Part shown: positions 1 through 5,997 of the stretch, one piece after another
Layout: each line of letters begins with the position of its first letter
Position numbering within the stretch: the stretch's first letter is position 1
NCBI GenBank assembly: GCA_028707495.1
Contig: JAQWAS010000001.1
Location: 1 to 48,381, forward strand
Reading direction: 5' to 3'
Source of the DNA: Patescibacteria group bacterium
Lineage (GTDB): Bacteria > Patescibacteriota > Patescibacteriia > UBA2591 > JAQWAS01
DNA length: 48,381 nt
Program-made: the position numbers and the translations under genes
The notes under the pieces: model-generated
Told to the model about the DNA's origin: nothing
The model's database searches: none
What the model saw: the letters and a program-made list of their open reading frames with translations, nothing else

Positions 1-195
1 TAAGGTAAAATGTTTGTAGGGCATATTGTTTATCAAGTTAATTATTGATTGCTCAATAATCATTTTACTTGAAAACGTGTGCCCCTTTAAGTTGTCTTGA
101 TGTTTCACTTCGGAGTAGAATGCACCCTTTTGCCCTTGACAAAATTTTTTAGATATGCTAAGGTTAATGAAAATGATTCGATAAAATATTTTACT
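1..195. other. Upstream intergenic region, no gene seen
   Basis: No convincing reading frame is visible here. The stretch holds the promoter at 136-164 and the start of the long leader of the glycosyltransferase at 424. Whatever lies to the left is outside the window. Confidence 0.5.
136..164 (+). promoter_or_regulatory. Promoter for the glycosyltransferase leader
   Basis: TTGACA at 136-141 and TAAGGT at 159-164 are separated by 17 bases. TG one base before the -10 gives an extended -10. Transcription would start near 171, leaving a leader of about 250 nt that carries the two hairpin repeats before the gene at 424. Read by eye only. Confidence 0.5.
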
Positions 196-204
196 ATGAA
201 GATC

Positions 205-432
205 GCCATGACCCCACATACCAATCGCTACGCTAATTGGTAATGGGGCGAGACGCGAAATTAAAACGTTTATTTTATTTAAATCAATTTAACTAAATTT
301 CATAATTTTATGCGAATTGCCATGACCCCACATACCAATCGCTACGCTAATTGGTAATGGGGCGAGACTCAGAACTAAAACGTTTATTTTATTTAAATCA
401 ATTTAACTAAATTTCATAATTTTATGCGAATT
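205..432 (+). repeat. Tandem 114-bp leader repeat containing the downstream gene's start
   Basis: Two units (205-318 and 319-432) repeat with a 114-base period. The pattern starts a third time inside the gene at 433. Each unit ends with the same ATGCGAATTGCCATGA that opens the glycosyltransferase, so the start region exists three times (ATG at 196, 310, 424). Both upper copies carry an imperfect hairpin (212-248 and 326-362) with paired CCCC/GGGG and TACCAAT/ATTGGTA arms; the gene copy lacks it. The upper copies encode 15-residue minigenes, 196-243 and 310-357, differing only at residue 2 and ending within the hairpin. Confidence 0.9.
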
Positions 433-1596
433 GCCATGATTGGTCAAAAAGGAATACCGGCACAATACGGAGGTATTGAACGCCACGTTGAAGAACTAAG
501 TAAAGGCTTGGCTGATTTTGGTCATCAAGTTTTTGTTTATACTCGACCACATTATACTGATAAAAATTTAACTAATTATCAAAAAATAAATTTAATTAGT
601 TTGCCTTCAATTCACACCAAACATCTGGACGCGATTGTTCACACTTTTTTAGCTTCAGTTCATAGTTTGTTTCAAAATTATGACATTATCCATTATCATG
701 GCGTTGGTCCTTCTTTATTAGCTTGGATTCCACGTATATTTAAGCCCAAAGCTAAAGTGGTGGCGACTTTTCACTGTGTTGATCGCAGACATCAGAAATG
801 GGGTAAATTTGCTCAATTAGCTCTAAGAATGGGCGAGATTGCGGCTTCTATTTTTCCACATGAAACAATTAGTGTTTCACGGACTTTACAAAATTACATT
901 AAAGATAACTATAAACAAGATTCAGTTTATATTCCTAATGGCGTTAATATCCAAACAGAAAAATTGGCTGACGAAAAACAAACTGAAATTTTGAAAGAAT
1001 TTAATTTAACGTCTCAAAAATATATTGTGATGATTTCGCGTTTAGTTAGACACAAAGGGGCGCATTATTTAATTCAAGCTTGGCAACAACTTAAAGATAG
1101 AAAAGACATGAAATTAGTTATTGTCGGTGGATCAGCTTTCACAGATGACTATGTTCAAGAGATTCAAAATTTAGCTAGTCAAGAAAAAGATATTATTTTA
1201 ACCGGCAATCAAACTGGGGATAAGTTAGAAACTTTATTTAGAAATGCTTATTTATTTATTTTACCATCAGAGTCGGAAGGTTTGCCAATTGTGATTTTAG
1301 AAGCTATGAATTATGAAGTGCCAGTTTTAGCTAGCGATATTCCAGAAAATTTAGAATTAGTTGACATCGGTGGTTTTTCATTTAAATGTAGTCAAGTTGA
1401 TGATTTAAAAAATAAACTAGAAAGATTGTTAGAACAACCAGAAATTATTAAAGTTAAGGCTAAGACAGCTAAAGAATTAATTAATAAAAATTATAACTGG
1501 CAGAATATTGTACAACAAATTCAAGATTTATATCAAAATTTAATTGATAAGACTTATAAAGTCAAACAAACTTGTTCTTTACAAACTATTAAATAA
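424..1596 (+). CDS. Glycosyltransferase family 4
   Basis: A 390-residue GT-B glycosyltransferase, probably cytoplasmic or membrane-associated, moving a sugar from a nucleotide donor onto a surface glycan. The N-terminal domain opens with the glycine-rich GIPAQYGGIERHVEEL stretch of GT4 enzymes. The C-terminal domain has the ISRLVRHKG segment near residue 200 and the donor-binding ESEGLPIVILEAM motif with its two spaced glutamates near 285. Length is normal for the family. The start at 424 has no Shine-Dalgarno; it is supported by the MRIAMIGQKG opening, although the same start is duplicated twice upstream. Donor and acceptor cannot be told from sequence. Confidence 0.93.
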   Translation: MRIAMIGQKGIPAQYGGIERHVEELSKGLADFGHQVFVYTRPHYTDKNLTNYQKINLISLPSIHTKHLDAIVHTFLASVHSLFQNYDIIHYHGVGPSLLAWIPRIFKPKAKVVATFHCVDRRHQKWGKFAQLALRMGEIAASIFPHETISVSRTLQNYIKDNYKQDSVYIPNGVNIQTEKLADEKQTEILKEFNLTSQKYIVMISRLVRHKGAHYLIQAWQQLKDRKDMKLVIVGGSAFTDDYVQEIQNLASQEKDIILTGNQTGDKLETLFRNAYLFILPSESEGLPIVILEAMNYEVPVLASDIPENLELVDIGGFSFKCSQVDDLKNKLERLLEQPEIIKVKAKTAKELINKNYNWQNIVQQIQDLYQNLIDKTYKVKQTCSLQTIK

Positions 1597-1636
1597 AAGG
1601 ATTTTCATCAATTTAAACAAAAAGAAAGAAGGAGAC

Positions 1637-1981
1637 ATGATTTCTTATCTGGAAGCTATAGTGTTCGGTGTTGTTGCCGTTGCGATGTTTTCGGTACTTC
1701 TACGAATCAAAGAACAAATTTCTAATGTCAGTATTCAATCTTTTCTGGACACATTAATGTGGCTTGTCGGATTGCCTTTGTTTTTAGCTTTCTGCTACAC
1801 ATTTTATGTGCTCGACAGCATGAACCTTGGAATTATGGTATTTGTTGTTGGTTTCATGTTAACGTTTATTATCCAATTCATTATTGGCATGGCAATTGGA
1901 GGGGTAACAGGAGGATTGCCATTTTATCTGGTAAATAAGATTAAAGTGAAATTTCGTCACTTTAAAATTGGTATGGGTTGA
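1637..1981 (+). CDS. Small membrane protein, unknown function
   Basis: A 114-residue protein. I prefer the ATG at 1637 because a strong ribosome-binding site (AAGGAGAC) lies just before it; an earlier in-frame start at 1544 would overlap the glycosyltransferase. About three hydrophobic segments are visible: residues 5-23, 38-60 and 66-95, the last rich in glycine (GMAIGGVTGG). The tail is basic. I do not recognise a family. The good Shine-Dalgarno, unlike most neighbours, and its own terminator suggest an independently acquired small gene. Confidence 0.7.
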   Translation: MISYLEAIVFGVVAVAMFSVLLRIKEQISNVSIQSFLDTLMWLVGLPLFLAFCYTFYVLDSMNLGIMVFVVGFMLTFIIQFIIGMAIGGVTGGLPFYLVNKIKVKFRHFKIGMG

Positions 1982-1992
1982 TATTGCTAACT

Positions 1993-2022
1993 AAAACCCG
2001 GGTGTATACTCGGGCTTTTTTA
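1993..2022 (+). terminator. Rho-independent terminator
   Basis: CCCGGG at 1997-2002 pairs with CTCGGG at 2009-2014 (one G-T pair), followed by CTTTTTTATTTTT. It ends the small membrane gene just upstream. Confidence 0.85.
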
Positions 2023-2170
2023 TTTTTATTATAAATCGATACGTTGATGTGATGTATTTAAGTTTAAATAATTTTTATTTTGCGTAAAAGGGAATATTCC
2101 AAAATATCGTTTTCTAATTGTATTTTATTTTTAAATAAAATCCCTACCATAAACAGGGTAAAAAATATTT

Positions 2171-2207
2171 CCCCTCCTTAAGTAAGGAGGGGATTAAGGG
2201 GTGGTTG
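2171..2207. repeat. Half copy of the CCCCTCC palindromic element
   Basis: A CCCCTCCTTA / TAAGGAGGGG hairpin is followed by GGGGTGGTT. This is the left arm of the element seen complete at 5727, 18704, 21085 and 31678. The matching right arm is absent. It sits at the 3' side of the minus-strand HTH gene. Confidence 0.85.
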
Positions 2208-2221
2208 TAAAATTTATAAGA

Positions 2222-2518
2222 TTACTCTTTTTCCACAACTTTGGGATTGGGGGAATAGAGTTTATTATTGATTTTCCATTGGTCAACAAAAGCACCCAAA
2301 CCCTGTTGATCGCGTTGATTGCGTCGGCGGGTGCTATTTTGCGACCACTCCAAAACACTTTGAAAATTAAGCTTATATCTACCGCGCACCACCACATAAC
2401 GAATTTCTTGGTTTTTAATAGCTTGGCGAATAGTTGTAGTTGAAACGCCAAATAAACGGCTAGCCTCAGAAATAGAAATTCTTAAAATTGAGTCATTGGT
2501 AGTATTTTGATTAATCAT
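2222..2518 (-). CDS. Small helix-turn-helix DNA-binding protein
   Basis: A 98-residue protein with an excisionase/MerR-like winged HTH near residues 13-55: ISISEASRLFGVSTTTIRQA, then a basic strand-turn VVVRGRYKL. The C-terminal 40 residues are polar with a conserved-looking tryptophan. It would bind DNA as a small regulator. Its upstream side (2519-2640) is extremely AT-rich and contains a perfect 14-bp palindrome at 2579-2592, a candidate autoregulatory site. No Shine-Dalgarno is visible. The target is unknown; the fold call is firm, the role is inference. Confidence 0.75.
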   Translation of the reverse strand: MINQNTTNDSILRISISEASRLFGVSTTTIRQAIKNQEIRYVVVRGRYKLNFQSVLEWSQNSTRRRNQRDQQGLGAFVDQWKINNKLYSPNPKVVEKE

Positions 2519-2578
2519 AGTTTTATTATTAAGTTATATTATATTGTATAAATAAATGGGATAGATAAAAAGTAACCT

Positions 2579-2592
2579 TATAATTAATTATA
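2579..2592. promoter_or_regulatory. AT palindrome, candidate operator
   Basis: TATAATTAATTATA is a perfect 14-bp palindrome about 60 bp upstream of the minus-strand HTH gene. It is flanked on both sides by a direct repeat of TATTGTATAA. In DNA this AT-rich a palindrome may arise by chance. Confidence 0.3.
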
Positions 2593-2815
2593 GTATATTG
2601 TATAATTTATTATAATATATTCATTTTTTATTGCAAATAAAGTTATCCACAGATTTAGGGAAAGAGCTGTTGATTAATATAAAATTATAAATATATTTTT
2701 ACTTATTTAAAAGCTGGCAAGATGTCATTATAAATGAAACATGGTGGCCATATACGTCAATTTTGCTATCATTCTGAATCCCTAGTGTCATCAGTGTCCT
2801 CCTAAATTTTTATAT

Positions 2816-2939
2816 TGTCATCCTGAATTTATTTCAGGATCTGTAATTAAATAAGACATTTTAATTTAAAATTAACGTTATGGGCGTCCACAGATGCTGA
2901 AACATCCTCCGATTTGGCGGACTAGAGTTCAGCATGACA
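2816..2939. repeat. TGTCATCCTGAA palindromic element
   Basis: It begins TGTCATCCTGAA and ends with the near-inverse TTCAGCATGACA. Inside the left end TCCTGAA and TTCAGGA form a hairpin. Related elements lie at 18152-18220 and 29596-29664, and a right end alone at 3595-3621. Confidence 0.75.
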
Positions 2940-3012
2940 GAGTTGTGTTATGCTAAATACCCAAATGTCACCCCAGAACGAAACAATAGAACCTGTATTG
3001 AGCTTAATTTAG

Positions 3013-3163
3013 GTATCCCGTAAATTAAAACCCTTCACGCCATTTTACGAGATTGCTTCATTATTCCGACTCGGCGGACGAACGAAGTAATCCAGTAAAT
3101 TGTCGCACGGAGTGTTGATTTACGGGATTGCCACGGGTACCTTTGGTACCCTCGCAATGACAC
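3013..3163. repeat. GTCATTGCGAG-type dispersed element
   Basis: ATCCCGTAAATT at the left and AATTTACGGGATTGCC ... CTCGCAATGACA at the right form an interrupted inverted repeat. The right end matches parts of 12060-12127, 15206-15319 and 37562-37676. Exact borders are uncertain. Confidence 0.65.
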
Positions 3164-3193
3164 CCTAAATTTTATTTTTAAAAATAAAATTAT

Positions 3194-3227
3194 AAAACCC
3201 CTCATCAAAACAATAATGACAAGGGGC
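3194..3227 (-). terminator. Terminator of the small membrane gene at 3235
   Basis: On the minus strand AGCCCC pairs with GAGGGG (plus-strand CCCC 3198-3201 with GGGG 3223-3226, and TCAT with ATGA inside), followed by TTTT. Its loop contains a 13-mer (CATCAAAACAATA on the plus strand, 3203-3215) shared with the terminator at 21268-21321. Confidence 0.75.
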
Positions 3228-3234
3228 TATTTCT

Positions 3235-3435
3235 TTAGCGATTTTTTTCGCTAGAATTGGGGATGTATTCTTGAGTCGCATATACGACTCCGAGGAAAAG
3301 GATAATATTTACCACCGCAAGAATACTCGTGGTGACAAATCGGTTGTTTGTGAGGCTGATTATAAGATCAGCCTCTACAACAAACAGAATGAAGCAGAGA
3401 AATCCCCAGATAATGCAAATTGCATTCTTTTTCAT
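3235..3435 (-). CDS. Small two-segment membrane protein, unknown
   Basis: A 66-residue protein with two hydrophobic segments (about residues 5-27 and 36-55) and a charged polar tail. It is a complete expression unit: minus-strand promoter TTGACA/TAGAAT at 3479-3507, Shine-Dalgarno AAAGGAAT five bases before ATG, and a terminator directly after the stop. I do not recognise a family. It is divergent from the ECF sigma factor, the two promoters lying about 25 bp apart, so regulation by a shared factor is possible but only inferred. Confidence 0.65.
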   Translation of the reverse strand: MKKNAICIIWGFLCFILFVVEADLIISLTNNRFVTTSILAVVNIILFLGVVYATQEYIPNSSEKNR

Positions 3436-3478
3436 TTTTATTCCTTTCGGGATAAGTTGTTTTTAAGTTGCTATTATA

Positions 3479-3507
3479 ATTCTATCATATATTAAATTTC
3501 TTGTCAA
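3479..3507 (-). promoter_or_regulatory. Promoter for the small membrane gene at 3235
   Basis: On the minus strand TTGACA (3502-3507) and TAGAAT (3479-3484) are separated by 17 bases, with TG before the -10. One of the best promoter matches in the window. Confidence 0.7.
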
Positions 3508-3530
3508 GTATAAAAATATTTATTCTGCTC

Positions 3531-3558
3531 TTGATTTAAATTTTAAATGTGCTATAAT
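3531..3558 (+). promoter_or_regulatory. Promoter for the sigma/anti-sigma operon
   Basis: TTGATT at 3531-3536 and TATAAT at 3553-3558 are 16 bases apart, with an extended TGC in front of the -10. It looks like a housekeeping-sigma promoter rather than an ECF one. Confidence 0.65.
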
Positions 3559-3594
3559 TTAAGATAATTTATTTATACACACATACCTAAAAGT

Positions 3595-3621
3595 AGATCC
3601 TGAATAATTTTCGGGATGACA
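3595..3621. repeat. Right end of the TGTCATCCTGAA element
   Basis: AGATCCTGAA ... TTCGGGATGACA is the right half of the element at 29596-29664, without its left half. It lies in the 5' leader of the sigma gene and creates an in-frame ATG at 3616 that is probably not the start. Confidence 0.6.
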
Positions 3622-3666
3622 AAATCTTTCAGGTGTAACAAATATTTAATTTGTGCGTCTACTCTA

Positions 3667-4230
3667 ATGAACGATCAACGAATCATTAAACAAATTCAAC
3701 GTGGTAATGTTCGAGCTTTTGCAGCTATCTACGATAAATATATTGAAAAAATTTATCGTTTTGTTTTTTTAAAAGTTTCCACCAAAGAAAACGCAGAAGA
3801 TTTAACCAGTCAGATTTTTATTAAAACGTTGAATTATTTAATTGAAAAAACAGACAAAGAAATTGAAAATTTGAACGCTTTCTTATATCAAGTGGCACGC
3901 AACACGATCGCTGATTTTTATCGCCAACAAGGCAGGGCTCAAGAAATTCAATCAATCGATCAAGAGGAATTAGAAAGTTTACCTGACAAAGAAGGTCAAG
4001 GTTTAGAAAAAAAAGTTATTTTAAACTTAGACATTTTACAAGTTAAAAAAGCTTTACAAAAAATTAACCCAGATTATCAAGAAGCGATTATACTTTATTA
4101 CTTAGAAGAATTTTCTGTTGGTGAAATTAGCCAAATTGTAAATCGTACTCCAGGCGCAACACGTCAAATCATTCACCGCGGATTGGAATCATTAAGACAA
4201 ATTTTAAATTCAAATGAAGAACATAATTAA
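3667..4230 (+). CDS. RNA polymerase sigma-70 factor, ECF-like
   Basis: A 187-residue sigma factor. Region 2 is visible at residues 12-80: FAAIYDKYIEKIYRFVFLKV, then AEDLTSQIFIKTL and FLYQVARNTIADFYR, the -10 recognition helix. Region 4 is at 125-180: ALQKINPDYQEAIILYYLEE, then VGEISQIVNRTPGATRQIIHRGL. I choose ATG 3667 over 3616 because the extra 17 residues come from a repeat end. The stop overlaps the next gene by 17 bases, so the two are translationally coupled. It probably directs surface or stress genes, held inactive by the DUF5667 partner; targets are unknown. Confidence 0.9.
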   Translation: MNDQRIIKQIQRGNVRAFAAIYDKYIEKIYRFVFLKVSTKENAEDLTSQIFIKTLNYLIEKTDKEIENLNAFLYQVARNTIADFYRQQGRAQEIQSIDQEELESLPDKEGQGLEKKVILNLDILQVKKALQKINPDYQEAIILYYLEEFSVGEISQIVNRTPGATRQIIHRGLESLRQILNSNEEHN

Positions 4231-5284
4231 ACAATTGAAAAAACTCCAAGACATTCAACCTGATCAAAATTGGCAAAAATCTTTACGTAATGATATAATT
4301 ATGCAAGCTAAAGATTTGGAACCACAAGAGCAGGGCTTTTTCTTTTTCAATTGGACTAGAGAAGTTTTTAGAGATTGGGAAGTCTTACCACATTTAGTTA
4401 GAGTGACCGCCAGCGTTATGGCGATTTTAATTGTAGTTTTGAGTGGTTCGGTTTTTACAGTGAGTGCCTCAAAAGATTCTTTGCCGGGTGATACTTTTTA
4501 TTCGGTTAAATTAGCTTCAGAAAAAATTCAATTATCTCTAGCTCAGGAAGAAGATAAAATCGAATTAGGTTTAAAATTCGCTGGCCGAAGATTAGATGAA
4601 GCCAATCAATTATTAACCAAAGATCCGAATCGAGTTTCTGAGTCTTTATCAGCTTTTGAAAAAAATATTCAAGACGCCAAATTGAGTTTAGAAAAAGCTC
4701 ATCAAGTCGCCAACCAAACACAAGATAAGGTTAAAATTGTAGAAGTGGCTAAGATGGCTAGTCAAGAAGTTGAAAATTATGAAAAAACTTTAAACAAATT
4801 TTTGGTTGAAGATGAGACGGTGAGTGTGGCTATGAACGACGAAATCAATCAAAAAATTGTCAGTTCGTTGGATTCAACTAGTCAGGTGAATTTAAAATCT
4901 TTAGAAATTTTAATTGCGAATATTGATGAAAATAAATTAAATGGTGATAAGCAACAAATTTTAGATAAAATTAGTCAAGAATTAGTTAAGCTTGAAGCTA
5001 AGAATTTAGATGAAAAATTAAACGTCTTAGACGTGCAACAAGATTTAAATACAGCCAAAGAATTAATCGCTGAAGAAAATTTAGCTGGAGCTTTAGAAAA
5101 AGTTCAGCAAACCAAAATTAAAATAGACCAAGCGACAACTGGTATTGATTCGGTTGTTGGCGATGGTCAACAAATAGAAGAACCGATCATTGAAAAACCA
5201 ATTATAGTTCAACCCAAGCCAGTCGATATTGAAGAGATTAAAATCGACTCAGATGAGGTTTTGGGTGGAATTAAAAAAGAATAA
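4214..5284 (+). CDS. DUF5667-type membrane protein, putative anti-sigma factor
   Basis: A 356-residue protein. Residues 1-55 are cytoplasmic and probably bind the sigma factor. One transmembrane segment lies near 62-85 (VTASVMAILIVVLSGSVFTV). The external part begins with SLPGDTFYSVKLASEKIQL, the signature of DUF5667, followed by long alpha-helical, probably coiled-coil segments to about 310. The tail is rich in proline and acidic residues (IEEPIIEKPIIVQPKP). Overlap with the sigma gene and this layout are what is known for sigma/anti-sigma pairs in Patescibacteria; binding itself is inferred. Confidence 0.85.
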   Translation: MKNIIKQLKKLQDIQPDQNWQKSLRNDIIMQAKDLEPQEQGFFFFNWTREVFRDWEVLPHLVRVTASVMAILIVVLSGSVFTVSASKDSLPGDTFYSVKLASEKIQLSLAQEEDKIELGLKFAGRRLDEANQLLTKDPNRVSESLSAFEKNIQDAKLSLEKAHQVANQTQDKVKIVEVAKMASQEVENYEKTLNKFLVEDETVSVAMNDEINQKIVSSLDSTSQVNLKSLEILIANIDENKLNGDKQQILDKISQELVKLEAKNLDEKLNVLDVQQDLNTAKELIAEENLAGALEKVQQTKIKIDQATTGIDSVVGDGQQIEEPIIEKPIIVQPKPVDIEEIKIDSDEVLGGIKKE

Positions 5285-5317
5285 ACGAATTAAGTTGTGA
5301 TGGTAAAGTAAAACGAT

Positions 5318-5440
5318 TGTCATCCTGAATCCGCCTAAGGCGGATGAAGGATTCCGAGAGATAACGAATTAGCGTTTTAAAAAGTTTTTTTGTAAATCTC
5401 ACGGGATTCTTCCCCACCGAATCGGCGGGTCAGAATGACA
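5318..5440. repeat. GTCATCCTGAATCC palindromic element
   Basis: Left end TGTCATCCTGAATCCGCC with hairpin ATCCGCCTAAGGCGGAT; right end GGCGGGTCAGAATGACA. The core, with TTTTTTGTAAATCTCACGGG, recurs in the element at 5656-5930 (inverted) and in part at 12060-12085. Confidence 0.8.
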
Positions 5441-5502
5441 GCTGCTTACCTCCACAACCTAGTTCGTTTAGTCGAATGAGCTAGATTTATTTATTAATAA
5501 AC

Positions 5503-5630
5503 CCTGATTTAAAAAAAATTAAATAATTAAAAATCAGGCAAAATTAACAATAAGATCGAGAAAGGTCGACGCCGTAAGGTGGATCTTATTCACCTTAAAA
5601 GGTCAACAAGATTTCGTCAAATCTAATGTT
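5503..5630. other. Run of three hairpins with possible pseudoknot
   Basis: CCTGATTT 5503-5510 pairs with AAATCAGG 5531-5538. TAAGGTG 5575-5581 pairs with CACCTTA 5591-5597, and its nine-base loop GATCTTATT is perfectly complementary to AATAAGATC at 5549-5557. AGATTT 5609-5614 pairs with AAATCT 5619-5624 around CGTC. This unique stretch lies between two mobile palindromes. No gene is seen in it; a structured RNA or another element is possible. Confidence 0.4.
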
Positions 5631-5655
5631 GTTCTGAATAGAGCGTTGAAAAAAG

Positions 5656-5930
5656 TGTCATCCTGGAGTCCGCCAGTGGGTGGATGATAGGATCCCGAGA
5701 TGTTTACAAAAAACGTTTAGAACAGATTCCCCTCCTTACGAAGGAGGGGTGCCCGCCGACTCGGCGGGTGGGGTGGTTCTGGTTATCTTAAAAACAGAAT
5801 CAACCACCCCCTAACCCTCTCCTTATAAAAAGGAGGGGAGAATAGAAAAATAGTTTTTAAGCGCCAGTTGGTTATCTCACGGGATTCTATCAGTCACCTG
5901 CCGATTCGGCAGGTTCCTTCCAGAATGACA
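5656..5930. repeat. GTCATCCTGGA element interrupted by a second element
   Basis: The outer element starts TGTCATCCTGGAGTCCGCC at 5656 and ends CAGAATGACA at 5930. A complete CCCCTCC element (5727-5843) sits in its middle. The outer flanks match the element at 5318-5440 in the opposite orientation. Confidence 0.8.
5727..5843. repeat. Complete CCCCTCC palindromic element (gene-less)
   Basis: Two small CCCCTCCTT...AAGGAGGGG hairpins stand at the ends. Inside them GGGGTGGTTCTG faces AATCAACCACCCC, so the whole can fold into a cross. The left arm carries an extra GC-rich hairpin CCCGCCGACTCGGCGGG. Same family as the element carrying the DUF559 gene at 20563-21034. Confidence 0.88.
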
Positions 5931-5997
5931 ACTATTCCAACGTTGTATTCAGAATAACATCAAGAGGAGATGAGGTCTTTAAAACACAAAATTTATT

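Larger units (their letters stand above)
2519..3193. other. Intergenic region filled with dispersed repeats
   Basis: No gene is seen. Contents from left to right: an AT-rich promoter-like tract to 2640; a single perfect DnaA box TTATCCACA at 2643-2651; a TGTCATCCTGAA element at 2816-2939; and a CCCGTAAATT/AATTTACGGG element at about 3013-3163. Confidence 0.6.

Noticed and set aside
2643-2651. Perfect DnaA box TTATCCACA beside AT-rich DNA, possible origin
   Set aside because: Only one perfect box is present, with no cluster, and neither dnaA nor dnaN is nearby.
3616-3666. N-terminal extension of the sigma factor from ATG 3616
   Set aside because: The extra codons come from a dispersed repeat end and do not look like sigma region 1; ATG 3667 gives the normal family start.
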